From positions 596,001 through 660,000 of the forward strand of contig NW_026705227.1 in NCBI RefSeq assembly GCF_029867415.1: DNA of 64,000 bases. The letters run 5' to 3'. Below the pieces are notes generated by a model, which was not told the DNA's origin, made no database searches, and saw only the letters and a program-made list of their open reading frames with translations. A program made the position numbers and the translations under genes. The stretch's first letter is position 1. Each line of letters opens with the position of its first letter. Positions 34,401 through 44,800 of the stretch are shown here, one piece after another. The DNA is from Vicia villosa (taxonomy: Eukaryota > Streptophyta > Magnoliopsida > Fabales > Fabaceae).

Positions 34401-37400
34401 GGAATGAAAGGGAGGCTATCAATCATATTGTTGAAAAAGTTACTCTTTTATTTATCATTTCTTTGGTTCATTTTCATTCATTAGGAATGAAAGGGAGGCT
34501 ATCAATCATATTGTTGAAAAAGTTACTCTTTTGCTTGACAAGACACAATTGTTTGTTGCTGATAATCCAGTGGGAGTTGAATCACGAGTGCGAGATATGA
34601 TTCAACAGCTAGATATCCAACAATCAAATAAAGTTCTACTCCTAGGGATGTGGGGTATGGGAGGAACCGGTAAAACTACCATTACAAAAGCCATTTACAA
34701 CAAAATTGGCCGCAATTTCGAAGGTAGGAGTTTCCTGGCAAATATTAGGGAAACTTGGGAAGGAACTACTGGAAAAGTGTCTTTACAAGAACAACTTCTG
34801 TTGGATATCTTCAAAGAAACAAAAACCAAGATACAAAGCATTGAGTCCGGGAAAATTACATTGAAGAATAGGCTTTGTCATAAAAGAGTACTTCTCATAC
34901 TTGATGATGTGAATAGTTTGGACCAACTAAAAGCTTTGTGTGGAAGTCGTAAATGGTTTGGTTCTGGGAGTAGAATAATTATCACAACCAGAGATAAACA
35001 TATACTTAGAGAACTACGAGTTAACAAAGTATACGCAATGAAAGAAATGGATGAAAAGGAATCAATTGAGCTTTTTAGTTTGAATGCATTCAAGCAGCCT
35101 AGTCCTAGAAAACAATTTGCTGAAATTTCTAGAAATATTGTTGAATACTGTGGAGGATTGCCACTAGCTCTGGAAGTCATTGGTTCCTATTTGTTTGACA
35201 GAGGATTAACAGATTGGAAGTGTGTATTGGAAAAAATCAAAATAATTCCCAATGATCAAGTACAACAGAAGTTAAAAATTAGCTATGATGGTTTACATGA
35301 TGACCTTGAGAAAGAAATATTTCTTGACATAGCTTGTTTCTTTATTGGGATGGACCGAAATGATGTTATACAGATATTAAATCCTTGTGGATTTTTTGCA
35401 GAAATTGGAATAAGTGTGCTTGTTGAGCGAAGTCTGTTAACTGTTGATGATAAAAACAAGCTTGGAATGCATGATTTGTTAAGAGATATGGGAAGAGAAA
35501 TCATTCGTGAAAAATCGCCCAAGGAGCCCGAGGAGCGTAGCAGATTATGGTTTCGTGATGATGTGCTTGGTGTTTTATTTGATCAAAATGTAAGCACTTC
35601 TTATTCATATTCATATTCATATTTTTGTCTTGTTTCTTAAAGTTCTCCATGTTTTACATTTGGTCCATTAATTTCACAGGGAACAAAAGCTGTTGAGGGA
35701 CTAGCTTTGAACATGCCAATAGCTAATTCAAAATGTTTTAACACTAGAGCATTTAAGAAGATGAAGAGACTCAGATTGCTTCAACTTCTTGGTGTACAAC
35801 TTGATGGAGATTTTGAATATCTTTCAAGAAATTTAAGATGGCTATGTTGGAATGGATTTCCTTTAACAAGCATACCTTCAAATTTTTATCAAGGAAACTT
35901 AGTTTCCATGGAGTTAGAAAACAGCAATATGAGATTTGTGTGGAAAGAGACCCCGGTATTAATATTGATTTTAGTTCTTTGCATTTCATGTATTGTTTTT
36001 ACTTATCATGGTAAATGCTTCCATTTATTTTTGTAAGCTTCTTTCCTAAATCCTCTTTTTAATATCTATGTTCTTGTAGAGAATGGAGATGCTGAAAATC
36101 CTAAACCTTAGTCATTCCCATCATCTTATGCAGACCCCAAACTTCTCAAATTTGCCTAATCTTGAAAAGCTAATACTTGTAGATTGTCCAATGTTATCTG
36201 AGGTTTCCAACAGCATTGGAGATCTCAATAAAATTCTTCTAATAAATTTGGAAGACTGTATTAACCTATGTAACCTTCCAAGAAGCATTTATAAGTTGAC
36301 ATCTCTCAAAACTCTAATTCTTTCAGGGTGTTTAATGATTGACACGTTGGAAGAAGACATAGAACAAATGGAATCTTTAACCACTCTGATTGCAAATAAC
36401 ACTGGAATAACAAGAGTTCCGTTTTCTATAGTGAGATCAAAAAGCATTGGCTACATTTCTTTGTGCGGCTATGAAGGTTTCTCACGGGATGTGTTTCCAG
36501 CTATCATTTCGTGTTGGATGTCTCCAACAAATAATTTTACACCCCATTTACAAACATCTACTATTATGTCATCTCTTGTTCCTTTAGATGTACTACATAG
36601 TAGTTCCCAGGAGCTATCATCGATTTCCAAGTACCTTCCAAGTCTTAGAAGTCTTTGGGTGGAGTGCAGCTCAGAAAATCAGCTTTCTCATGATACAACA
36701 ATAATTTTAGAGGCATTATATGCCCTAAATTCTCGAGAATTGGATCCAACAACAACCACATCACAAGTATCAAAAAATTCCTTGAAATCTCTTTTCATTC
36801 AACTGGGAATGAATTGCGAAGTTGCAAATATTCTGAAAGAGAAAGTTTTACAGGTTTTACTCATTCTCCTTTGCATGTATTTTATTGTTAATATTATTGC
36901 TCTTTCAAATGTAAATAAGAAGTAACATGTTAGATGAAAATGTGAATGACTTTTAAGTGACATATACATGATGAGATCCATATATCCAAAGCCTTAAGGT
37001 AGTTGTTATGAACTCAATGTGATGATCTCCTAATTTTGTGGTTTCCCTTGTGACCAAATAAATATATTGTAAGATTGAAAATTGATCCTATTTTTCTTGT
37101 ACAGTATATGACCGGCGATGAGAGTGGTGGTTGTGTGCTCCTGGGTGATAGTTATCCCAATTGGTTAAACTTCAATTGTGATGGTTCTTCTGTAAGTTTT
37201 GAAGTCCCTCAAGTAGAAGGGCATAACTTGAAGTCATTGATCTGCATTGCCTATTCATCAACTCAGGATAACTTAACTTCGGATGGTCTTAAAAATGTGT
37301 TGGTGAAAAATTACACGAAGGCCACCATTCAGCTCTATAAGAAAGAGACACTAGCTTCCTTTAAGGATGAGGAGGGGGAGAGAGTAGTATCAAGTATAGA

Positions 37401-37827
37401 ACCCGGAGATAAAGTGGAGGTGGTTGTTGTTTTTGAGAATGGTTTCAGTGTGAAGAAAACTACAGTTTATCTCGTATATGATGAACCAATGGGAGAAAAA
37501 AGGGAACAATGTGAAGCACCAGAAGGAAATATTATTGCTTGTAGTGCTGATGAAAATGAAAGCATACAATGTGAAGCGGCAGATGAAAATGCTATCGCTT
37601 ATAGTGCGGATGAAAATGAAAGCGTACAATGTGAAGAACCATTACCAGACGAAAATGCTAATGCTTATAGTGCTGATGAAAATGAAAGCATATTAAGGAC
37701 GAGCTCTCCACAAGTGGAACTCGTAGAAAAAAATGTTAGTGCCGGTAGTTGTTGTGGATCTGTCAAATATAGTTTTAGACAGTGGATTACAAATTTTATG
37801 TGTAGATTAGTGGAGTGCTGGGGATAG
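31489..37827 (+). CDS. TNL2: TIR-NB-ARC-LRR immune receptor, intact
   Basis: Paralogue of TNL1. Exons: 31489-31555, 33191-34136, 34485-35589, 35680-35955, 36080-36853, 37105-37827; phases close to 1296 residues. It starts MSSSKLRSIVPL. Two degenerate TIR-start repeats precede the real TIR at about residue 190 (EVFLSFRGDDTRASF). The P-loop is GMGGTGKTT near 392-402, MHD near 666, LRR about 707-1056, C-JID 1057-1296. Compared with TNL1, exon 2 is 84 bp shorter and exon 6 is 69 bp longer through an extra acidic SADENES-type repeat. Intron 1 holds a 1.5-kb hAT element; without it the intron would be 92 bp, close to the 88 bp of TNL1. The exon 3 acceptor is duplicated (34401 and 34484): the downstream one keeps the frame, while the upstream one shifts it and stops at 34600 to give a TIR-only product. 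Confidence 0.92.
31570..33104. mobile_element. hAT-type element inside TNL2 intron 1, 8-bp TSD
   Basis: Ends CATAGTCAC and GTAACTATG (9-bp TIR, one mismatch). TTCTAAAC is duplicated exactly at 31562-31569 and 33105-33112. Arm 1 intron 1 has the uninterrupted site. The interior contains GC-rich subterminal sequence (GTACCGG and CGCGG motifs, inverted at the two ends) and near 32306 an ATGGCTTCAAGTTCTGGTG-type start soon followed by a stop, possibly the beginning of a deleted transposase gene. No transposase domain remains. An unrelated block at about 32640-32880 may be a nested insertion. Confidence 0.85.
34364..34529 (+). repeat. 83-bp tandem duplication covering the TNL2 exon 3 acceptor
   Basis: The sequence from about TTTATTTATCATTTCTTTGG through ATTAGGAATGAAAGGGAGGC to GTTACTCTT occurs twice, offset by 83 bp, so two near-identical AG|GAATGAAAGG acceptors exist at 34401 and 34484. 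83 is not a multiple of three. TNL1 has a single copy. Confidence 0.9.
37535..37690 (+). repeat. In-frame coding repeat in TNL2 C-terminus
   Basis: A GATGAAAATGAAAGC-containing unit is repeated three times, encoding variants of AYSADENES(I/V)QCE. TNL1 has two such units. This explains most of the 69-bp length difference of exon 6. TNL3 has a single related CSEDKNEC at the corresponding place. Confidence 0.85.
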
Positions 37828-38353
37828 TCAAGTTGGACTTGATTTTGTAGGTGGAAATCAGCCATTTTTTCAGAAGTCATTCAGTTTGAGGACAAACTTG
37901 GCAATCTCTGTATGAAATTTATGATATGCTGCTAAATGTTGTTATAAATTTGTTACTACTGTGTGCCTTTGGTTTAGTTTTTGTTCTTTTGGTCTTTATA
38001 ATTCATGTTATCTCACACTCATGTCTTAATTGGTTATCTCATTGTGAATCATATCTTAAAAAAAGTTTAAAAATCATTTTTGATAGAAACAGTACCCATT
38101 TTAAAGGCATGTAAAAGCTTTTTTGATATCAAGTGTTAACTTTAATGTGTAAGTTTGCTACATTGAATAGTTAAAGAGTATTCTCATTATCATTTTTTTA
38201 AACAATAATCTCCTGAAATGTAGGGGACACCATTCTTGCATTAAGTAAATAATTCCTAGAGGTATTATGTTACAATTTTCTTTGATTCCAATGCCCCACT
38301 TATGCCTGATAATGTTTCGTTAGTTATCTTATCTCTTCAAACTCTGAAATAGA
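37828..38353 (+). other. TNL2 3' flank
   Basis: Probable 3' untranslated region and flank, collinear with 19256-19792 (minus) of arm 1. No other gene is seen. Confidence 0.5.
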
Positions 38354-38740
38354 TGTTTGTAGGGATGTTTTTTACTTTTCAAAGAGGAGATCACATTTCA
38401 ACTTCACTAATTTTGTTATCGTTTTCTCAACAAATTATGCGGAATTGTGTTGGTGCTATAATCATGCAGTGTAACAGAACCATAGGACAAATTGTTTTGC
38501 TTGTGTTCTATAATGTAGATCCATCTGAAGTACGTCACCAAACTGGTGAATTTGGGAAAACATAGTACGTCATCAAACTGGTGAGTTCGGAAAAGCATTT
38601 CAAATTTCATTTGGTTCGTTACTCGTTGAATTGGGAATTATGGATAAATCAGGGAAACTTGGTTAGTGATTATTCCAAGAGAAGCTGGAGTGCAGAGTTT
38701 CACGAGGCGGCTTCCCTTTCAGGGTTTGTACTAATCCTGC
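38354..38740 (+). pseudogene. Relic TIR exon downstream of TNL2
   Basis: Contains FQRGDHISTSLILLSFSQQI, then MQCNRTIGQIVLLVFYNV and DPSEVRHQTGEFGKT followed by a stop, a duplicated short block, and finally EFHEAASLSGFVL. The order matches the second half of a TIR exon. The first half and the NB-ARC exon are missing. The final EAASLSGF block resembles TNL3 more than TNL2, so this is probably the remnant of a TNL3-like gene that lay beside the ancestor of both arms. Confidence 0.8.
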
Positions 38741-39780
38741 TTAAATACACCCCTTTAATAGTGCACGTATTCGCCTCTACAGACATGCTCGTATGAGGGT
38801 AACGACTTCTTTTGCATGAATTGAATTTTGATGGGGGTATTGCCACATCTCTAATCTCTAGTAGAGCATGAGTATGTGTTTGCTCAGTATGCTTATTAGT
38901 GAAAATATTGCCACTTCTCTTGTACTGATGCTATAAGTTTTAGACAATCGTCTTGATCTATTTTTTGCAGCCTTTTTTTTTCCATGGTGTTGTTAGTTTA
39001 AACACCATTAGTTTTTGGTTTGTGTACAATATGTTCTTAAGCTACTAGTGTCTCTTGTTGTTGGGATGATGCTTTTGTGGATTTGGAGTCAATATGAAGA
39101 GGTGTAGGTTTTTAGGTTTTGGTTTTTGGGTGAAGAGTTTTTGTTGGAAGGAATAACCTTTGAGAGTTGATTAAACAATGCAAGGTGATGGCTTGTTGAA
39201 ACCAAATTTCTGATGAAATTTTATTAGTTTACTATCACCATTATCAACTTCAAAATTAAAATTATTTTTACTGTTCTTGTCAATAAGATTCCTTATATAT
39301 ATCATCTCTCCTCACCAAAGAGACTTTATCAAGGAAAGTGAAATTGGTGAATATATTTGTATAACTTCTGAGAATATCAATTTACTATCCAATAGATCTT
39401 TTAAAGGTGACCTTGTTTTGAAAAGTTGATATTTGAGAGGCTTTTGATGATGTGGATTTGATTTTTTGTTGTTAATGCTGCTTAAAGTGCTTAATTTCTT
39501 TGGATTTGATCTAATATTTTACTATTTGATTCATCTTAATCTCCAATTAGCTAGTTGTCCAATTCTGTCAATGGTAAGACCGCTAGTTAGTTCTAGTGCA
39601 AAAAGGGAATGATACAAGGAGATTCTATTTCTCTTTTTTTTTCTTGGTGACGAAGTTCTCAATAGAAGCATAATTTTTCTTCAAAAGAGTCAGTATTATC
39701 TCGGTCCTCATGGACATTTTTCACCATGATCATGACTGCCAAGGGAAAAGTCCTGGTGTTGTTCCTCGTCTTTAGGAATT
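38741..39780. other. Arm 2 outer flank, no gene seen
   Basis: AT-rich. Matches arm 1 flank sequence in pieces up to about 39540 (with the two arm 1 insertions removed). No coding potential is recognised. Confidence 0.45.
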
Positions 39781-39789
39781 TCATCTTCA

Positions 39790-40952
39790 AGGAGGAAGTC
39801 ATGGCCTAAATCGCCACTATCTGATGGAGGTTCATTAGACTTTTGACTCTTGACATCATAACCAAGAAATTTCTTATGAGCTTCGGAAGTCTGGTCGACC
39901 TCACCAGTTGAACCTTTGTTTGATTTAAGATGAACAGAGGGAGAGCTAAGCTAGTAGTGTTAGGGGTTGGATATTTAATACTGGATGCAACATTACCAGA
40001 AGGATTTCCCTGCAGAAATAGGTTGGTTAACATTGGGAAAGTGATTGCCAAGAGAAAGTTCTGAGCCGAAAAAGGCTTATCTTAGGCACGCCCATAACAG
40101 GGCTAGAGATGGCACTTTCAAGTTTGCCAGAAACAGGCTTCTTTTCCACCTCGACATCCTTTTCGATAGCTTGAGAAGTGGTAGTTTTCCTTTCTTTACC
40201 TTAACACTAGGGGCAACACATGGACTAGGATAGAAATTTTTTGAACCGGCCCCAGTAGTTCTTGCCTTCCTTTTCGTCTTTTGTTTAGGGGTTTCAGGAG
40301 AGGAATTTTCGACAACATCCTGATCCTCAGGGTCTTTACACTGCTTAACCTTTCGTCGCTTAGGAGGAGTAGTCCGAATTTTCCCTTCAACCTGAAACAT
40401 TAATAAAAAATATGAGAGACAAGAAGAAAATCGCACAGAGTACATACAAATCCAATGATGTAAGAAGCGAACATGCACTTCCTTTTCTTCGACTGAAGCT
40501 TGTGCTTTTTGAGCTCTTTTGTGGGAAGTGGCAACAGCCTCACTAGCAGCATCTATGGTTTGCTTTCTATGTTCGACCGCTGCAAACAAAACAACAAAGG
40601 ATGTGTAAGAAGAGCACGATGGAAATAGTAGGATAAGTTGGTCGAAAATCCTTCACTTCCACCACCTTCATGTATTGTAGAAAGAACCTTGGCATGTTGT
40701 ATGTTGACATGAAGGTGGCCTTGGAACTGTATATATCATGCTTAGTCGAAACTACTAGCTGAGCAGGTTTTAAACATTCGTTTTTGAGACGTTTAAATAT
40801 GACCCACAGACGAACCACCGAGGAAATAGAGGTCGAAAAGCCAAAGCCAGCTCACTGCTAGGCAAAGGGGGAAATTCAGGAGGATAAAAGTTTAATGCAA
40901 ATTTATATTTGTCTGCCACGTAGTGGGGATTTTCAAATCTAATCATACACAT
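39790..40952 (-). pseudogene. Unidentified multi-exon gene fragment, minus strand
   Basis: Several protein-like blocks follow each other on the minus strand: 40952-40800 (IRFENPHYVADKYKFALNFY then PPEFPPLPSSELALAF), 40780-40640 (LKPAQLVVSTKHDIYSSKA), about 40580-40470 after a TTTGCAG acceptor (AVEHRKQTIDAASEAVATSH, an Ala/Lys coiled coil), and 40390-40080 (KIRTTPPKRRKVKQCKDPED, basic and nuclear-signal-like). Borders consistent with GT-AG introns are visible but frames are not continuous. The combination of a globular N-terminal part and a coiled-coil basic tail resembles plant transposon-associated plant-mobile-domain-type proteins, but I do not recognise it with confidence. Confidence 0.4.
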
Positions 40953-41114
40953 TCAAAAACAACAACCAAAAACATTCAAAACCGACAACAACCAAGAAAT
41001 AAAAAAAATTCAAAATCATAAATGTACTGGCAATAATATTCGAACCATGAAAAATCGTAATAATATGTTAATATTTTTAATTAAAAAATAAAAAAATGTT
41101 GTGGCATGAATTAA

Positions 41115-41428
41115 GGGTATGTTTGGATATCACGAAATGAACGGAGCGGAATGGAATGGAGCGGAGTGGGATGGAGCGGAGTGGAACGGAGCGGAACGAA
41201 TATACCATTCCATTGTTTGGAAATTTTAGAACGGAATAAGACAAATTATTCATTCCGCCCAAATCGGAGGGGAAGGAATATGGTGGTAAGTGATGGAATG
41301 GAATGGAATCCATACCACTCCTTTCCGCTCCGCTCCATCCGTTTTTTAATTATCCAAACAAGGGAATATCATTTTATTCTATTCCATTCCGCTCCGCTCC
41401 ATCCGATTCCATCAATCCAAACAAAGCC
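41115..41428. mobile_element. Tourist-like (PIF/Harbinger) foldback MITE upstream of TNL3
   Basis: Starts GGGTATGTTTGGAT and ends ATCCAAACAAAGCC, with the 3-bp duplication TAA at 41112-41114 and 41429-41431, the PIF/Harbinger signature. The interior has long inverted GGAGCGGA/TCCGCTCC blocks. It lies about 400 bp upstream of the TNL3 start, so it may be part of its promoter region. Confidence 0.82.
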
Positions 41429-41811
41429 TAAGAGATGTCATCACAGCAGGGAAAGTTAATATGCAATCCAGATCGGAGAAAAGTTCAATACATCTCGTCT
41501 ATATTTGAAGTTAACTAATTTAAAAATATAATGTTTGTTTATAAATAGAGTATTTTTTATGATTAGTTTATCTTTTCTTCCATCATGACAAAAAGTGTCG
41601 AATCTGTATTTATTTGTCTGTCCAAATTGGACACCCTATTCAACCTGTGGAACGCCAATGTTGACTGAATAAACAAGTAAACACAATAGGATAAAGACGT
41701 TATGTTGACTCCGCAAGTCCGCATCTTCTCCTCCCTTTCATCATATCTTTGTTGAATCCGCACACTTTTCTTCACTTCACTTCACAGTGTTCCTAATAAT
41801 TTGTTGAATTC

Positions 41812-44800
41812 ATGCATTTCTCCAATGACTTACCCCAAGACGCGGAAATAATTTCATTTGATGAAGATGATACAGTAAAAATCCAACCAAGGATCCATGA
41901 TGTGTTTCTAAGCTTCAGAGGCGAAGATACACGTTCTTCCTTCACTTCACATCTCTACGCTTCTCTTCAAAACGCCGGAATTGATGTTTTTAAGGACGAT
42001 CATTCACTTCAAAGAGGAGACACCATTTCATCTTCACTCATTCAAGCAATCGAAGGTTCTCGCATTTCTATTATCGTTTTTTCAATCAATTACGCCGGAT
42101 CGCGATGGTGTCTTCTAGAGTTGGTGAAAATAATGGAGTGTCACAGAACCACGGGCCAAATTGTTCTACCGGTGTTCTACGGTGTTGATCCATCTGAAGT
42201 TCGTCATCAGAGAGGTGAATTTGGAAAAGCGTATAGTGATCTTTTGGATAAGATTTCAATTGAGGAGAATGAAGATGATGAATTGCTGGATTTAGAATTG
42301 AGGATAGGTTCTGTAAACTCGCTTCGTCAATATCCAGAGCTTCATGAGGCCGCTAGCCTGTCTGGCTTCGTGGTCCTAAATTCCAGGTAATTTCAATATT
42401 ACATAATCTATTTCCTCATAATTATTAGAGAAAAAGGAATAGCACATACTCCCTTCCGTCCCACAATGAGTGACCCATTTAGAATAAATTGATGTCCCAA
42501 AATAAATGACCCATTTCAATTTCTAATAAACTTTTTTCAATTTTACCTCTAATTATTAAAATTTTCATCATTTCCAATACATAATAAGGGTACTATAGTA
42601 AAAATATTATTCTCTTTCTTACTTTTAACCACTTTTCTTAATCTGTGTGAAATGGTGGGCTGAGTCATTCATTGTGGGACGGAGGGAGTAGTATACAGTC
42701 AACATTCAATTAAACACAGTGTCTCTGTGCATTACCTTAAAATTCTAATTATTAATGTTTTCCTATGAAGCAAGGATTCTGATTATTGTTGCATTCAAAA
42801 TCTACATTATTTGTGTAAACCCCCATTTTTCTGTTTCAAACATGATGTATCTTGCAATTTGGGACTCCTAGTATACAAAATATCAAACTGCTCTCCTAAG
42901 TTAGTCAAAATGTTTTCTCTAATTTTTACTTGTTCATTGTTAATATATATTTACACTTTTGTTAGGACTTGTTAATCATACACAAATAAATAGAGAAAAA
43001 AATATTATGCAAAGATTTAAAAAAACATAATAAAATGTTAAATAGTATATTTTTTTTAAAATACTTGCAAGTTTATTCAAACTTCTGATGAAAAGTAGTC
43101 CGTCTTTGGTTTATTTTATGTAGGAATGAAAGTGAGGCCATCAAGGATATTGTTGAAAATGTTACACGTTTGCTTGACAAGACAGACCTATTTATTGCTA
43201 ATAATCCAGTGGGTGTTGAATCTCGAGTGGAAGATATGATTCAATTGTTAGAACAAGATATCCAACAATCAAATGACGTTCTCTTATTAGGGATGTGGGG
43301 TATGGGAGGAGTTGGTAAAACTACCATTGCCAAAGCCATTTATAATAAAATTGGCCGCAATTTTGATGGTAGAAGCTTCCTTGCAAATATTAGGGAAGTT
43401 TGGGAGGCTGGTGTTGGTCAAGTGAATTTACAAGAACAACTTCTCTCTGATATTTGCAAAGAAATGACAACCAAGATACAAAGCATTGAAAAAGGAAAAA
43501 TCATATTACAGGATAGACTCTGCCATAAAAGAATACTAATTGTACTTGATGATGTTAATACATTGGACCAACTCAATGCCTTGTGTGGAAGTCATAAATG
43601 GTTTGGTTCGGGGAGTAGAATAATTATCACAACAAGAGATAGACATATACTTCGTGGGAATAGGGTTAATCAAGTATATGAAATGAAGAATATGGATGAA
43701 AGGGAATCAATTGAGCTATTTAGTTGGCATGCATTCAAGCAAGCAAGTCCTACAAAAGATTTTGTTGGAATTTCCAAAAATGTAGTTGAGTATTCTGGGG
43801 GATTGCCATTGGCTCTGGAAGTCCTTGGGTCATATTTGTTTGATAGGGCGGTAACTGAATGGCATTCTGTTTTGGAGAAACTCAAAAGAATTCCTAATGA
43901 CCAAGTACAAAAGAAGTTAAAAATAAGCTATGATGGTTTAAATGATGACACCGAGAAAGAAATATTTCTTGACATAGCTTGTTTCTTTATTGGGATGGAC
44001 CGAAACGATGTTATGCTTGTACTAAATGGCTGTGGACTTTTTGCAGAAATTGGAATAAGTATTCTTATTGAGCGAAGCCTTGTAATTGTTGATGATAGGA
44101 ACAAGCTTGGAATGCATGATTTGCTGCGAGATATGGGAAGAGAAATCATTCGTGAGGAATCACCAAGGGTGCTTGAAAAGCGTAGCAGGTTGTGGTTTCA
44201 TGATGATGTGCATGAAGTATTATCAGACCAATCTGTAAGAACTTCATATACTTATTTTTCAATTATTCAATTAAAATATCTAAAGCTTGAGAAAGGAAAA
44301 CAAAACAAAAATCTAAGTCATTTGTTAGCATTCATTAGTTTAGCTGTGATTTGAATACTAGCTTGGCTGTGAATCGTTTTGTGCTTCGTGGCTTCTAGCT
44401 TGTAATAAGTGATTGGTTTAAATACTAGTATATGTGCCTTGTATATATTATGTTATGATTGATTTTAATTAATAGGGAACAAAAGCTATCAAGGGGCTGG
44501 CTTTGAAGTTACCAAGAATTGATGCAAAGTGTTTTAGTACTAATGCATTTAAGAAGATGACGCAACTCAGATTACTTCAACTTGCTGGAGTGAAACTTGA
44601 TGGAGATTTTGAATATCTTTCAACAAAACTGAGGTGGCTATCTTGGAACAAATTTCCTTTAACACGTATACCTACAAACTTTTGTCGAGGAAATTTGGTT
44701 TCCATCGAGTTAGAGAGCAGCAATATCAAAATTCTGTGGAAAGAGGCCCAGGTATTTTTTGTAGTTGTTGCATTTCATGAGTTTTTTTTTACGATATGCA

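Larger units (their letters stand above)
30265..39550 (+). repeat. Inverted segmental duplication, arm 2
   Basis: Collinear with arm 1 (16200-25010) in opposite orientation. Arm-specific insertions are two hAT-type elements (30356-31236 and 31570-33104), each with an intact empty site in arm 1. Exon lengths 1, 3, 4 and 5 are identical in the two TNL copies (67, 1105, 276, 774); exons 2 and 6 differ by in-frame indels. Confidence 0.85.

Noticed and set aside
34322..34600. Independent 92-codon gene before TNL2 exon 3
   Set aside because: It is the proximal acceptor copy of the 83-bp duplication read through to a stop, relevant only as an alternative splice product.
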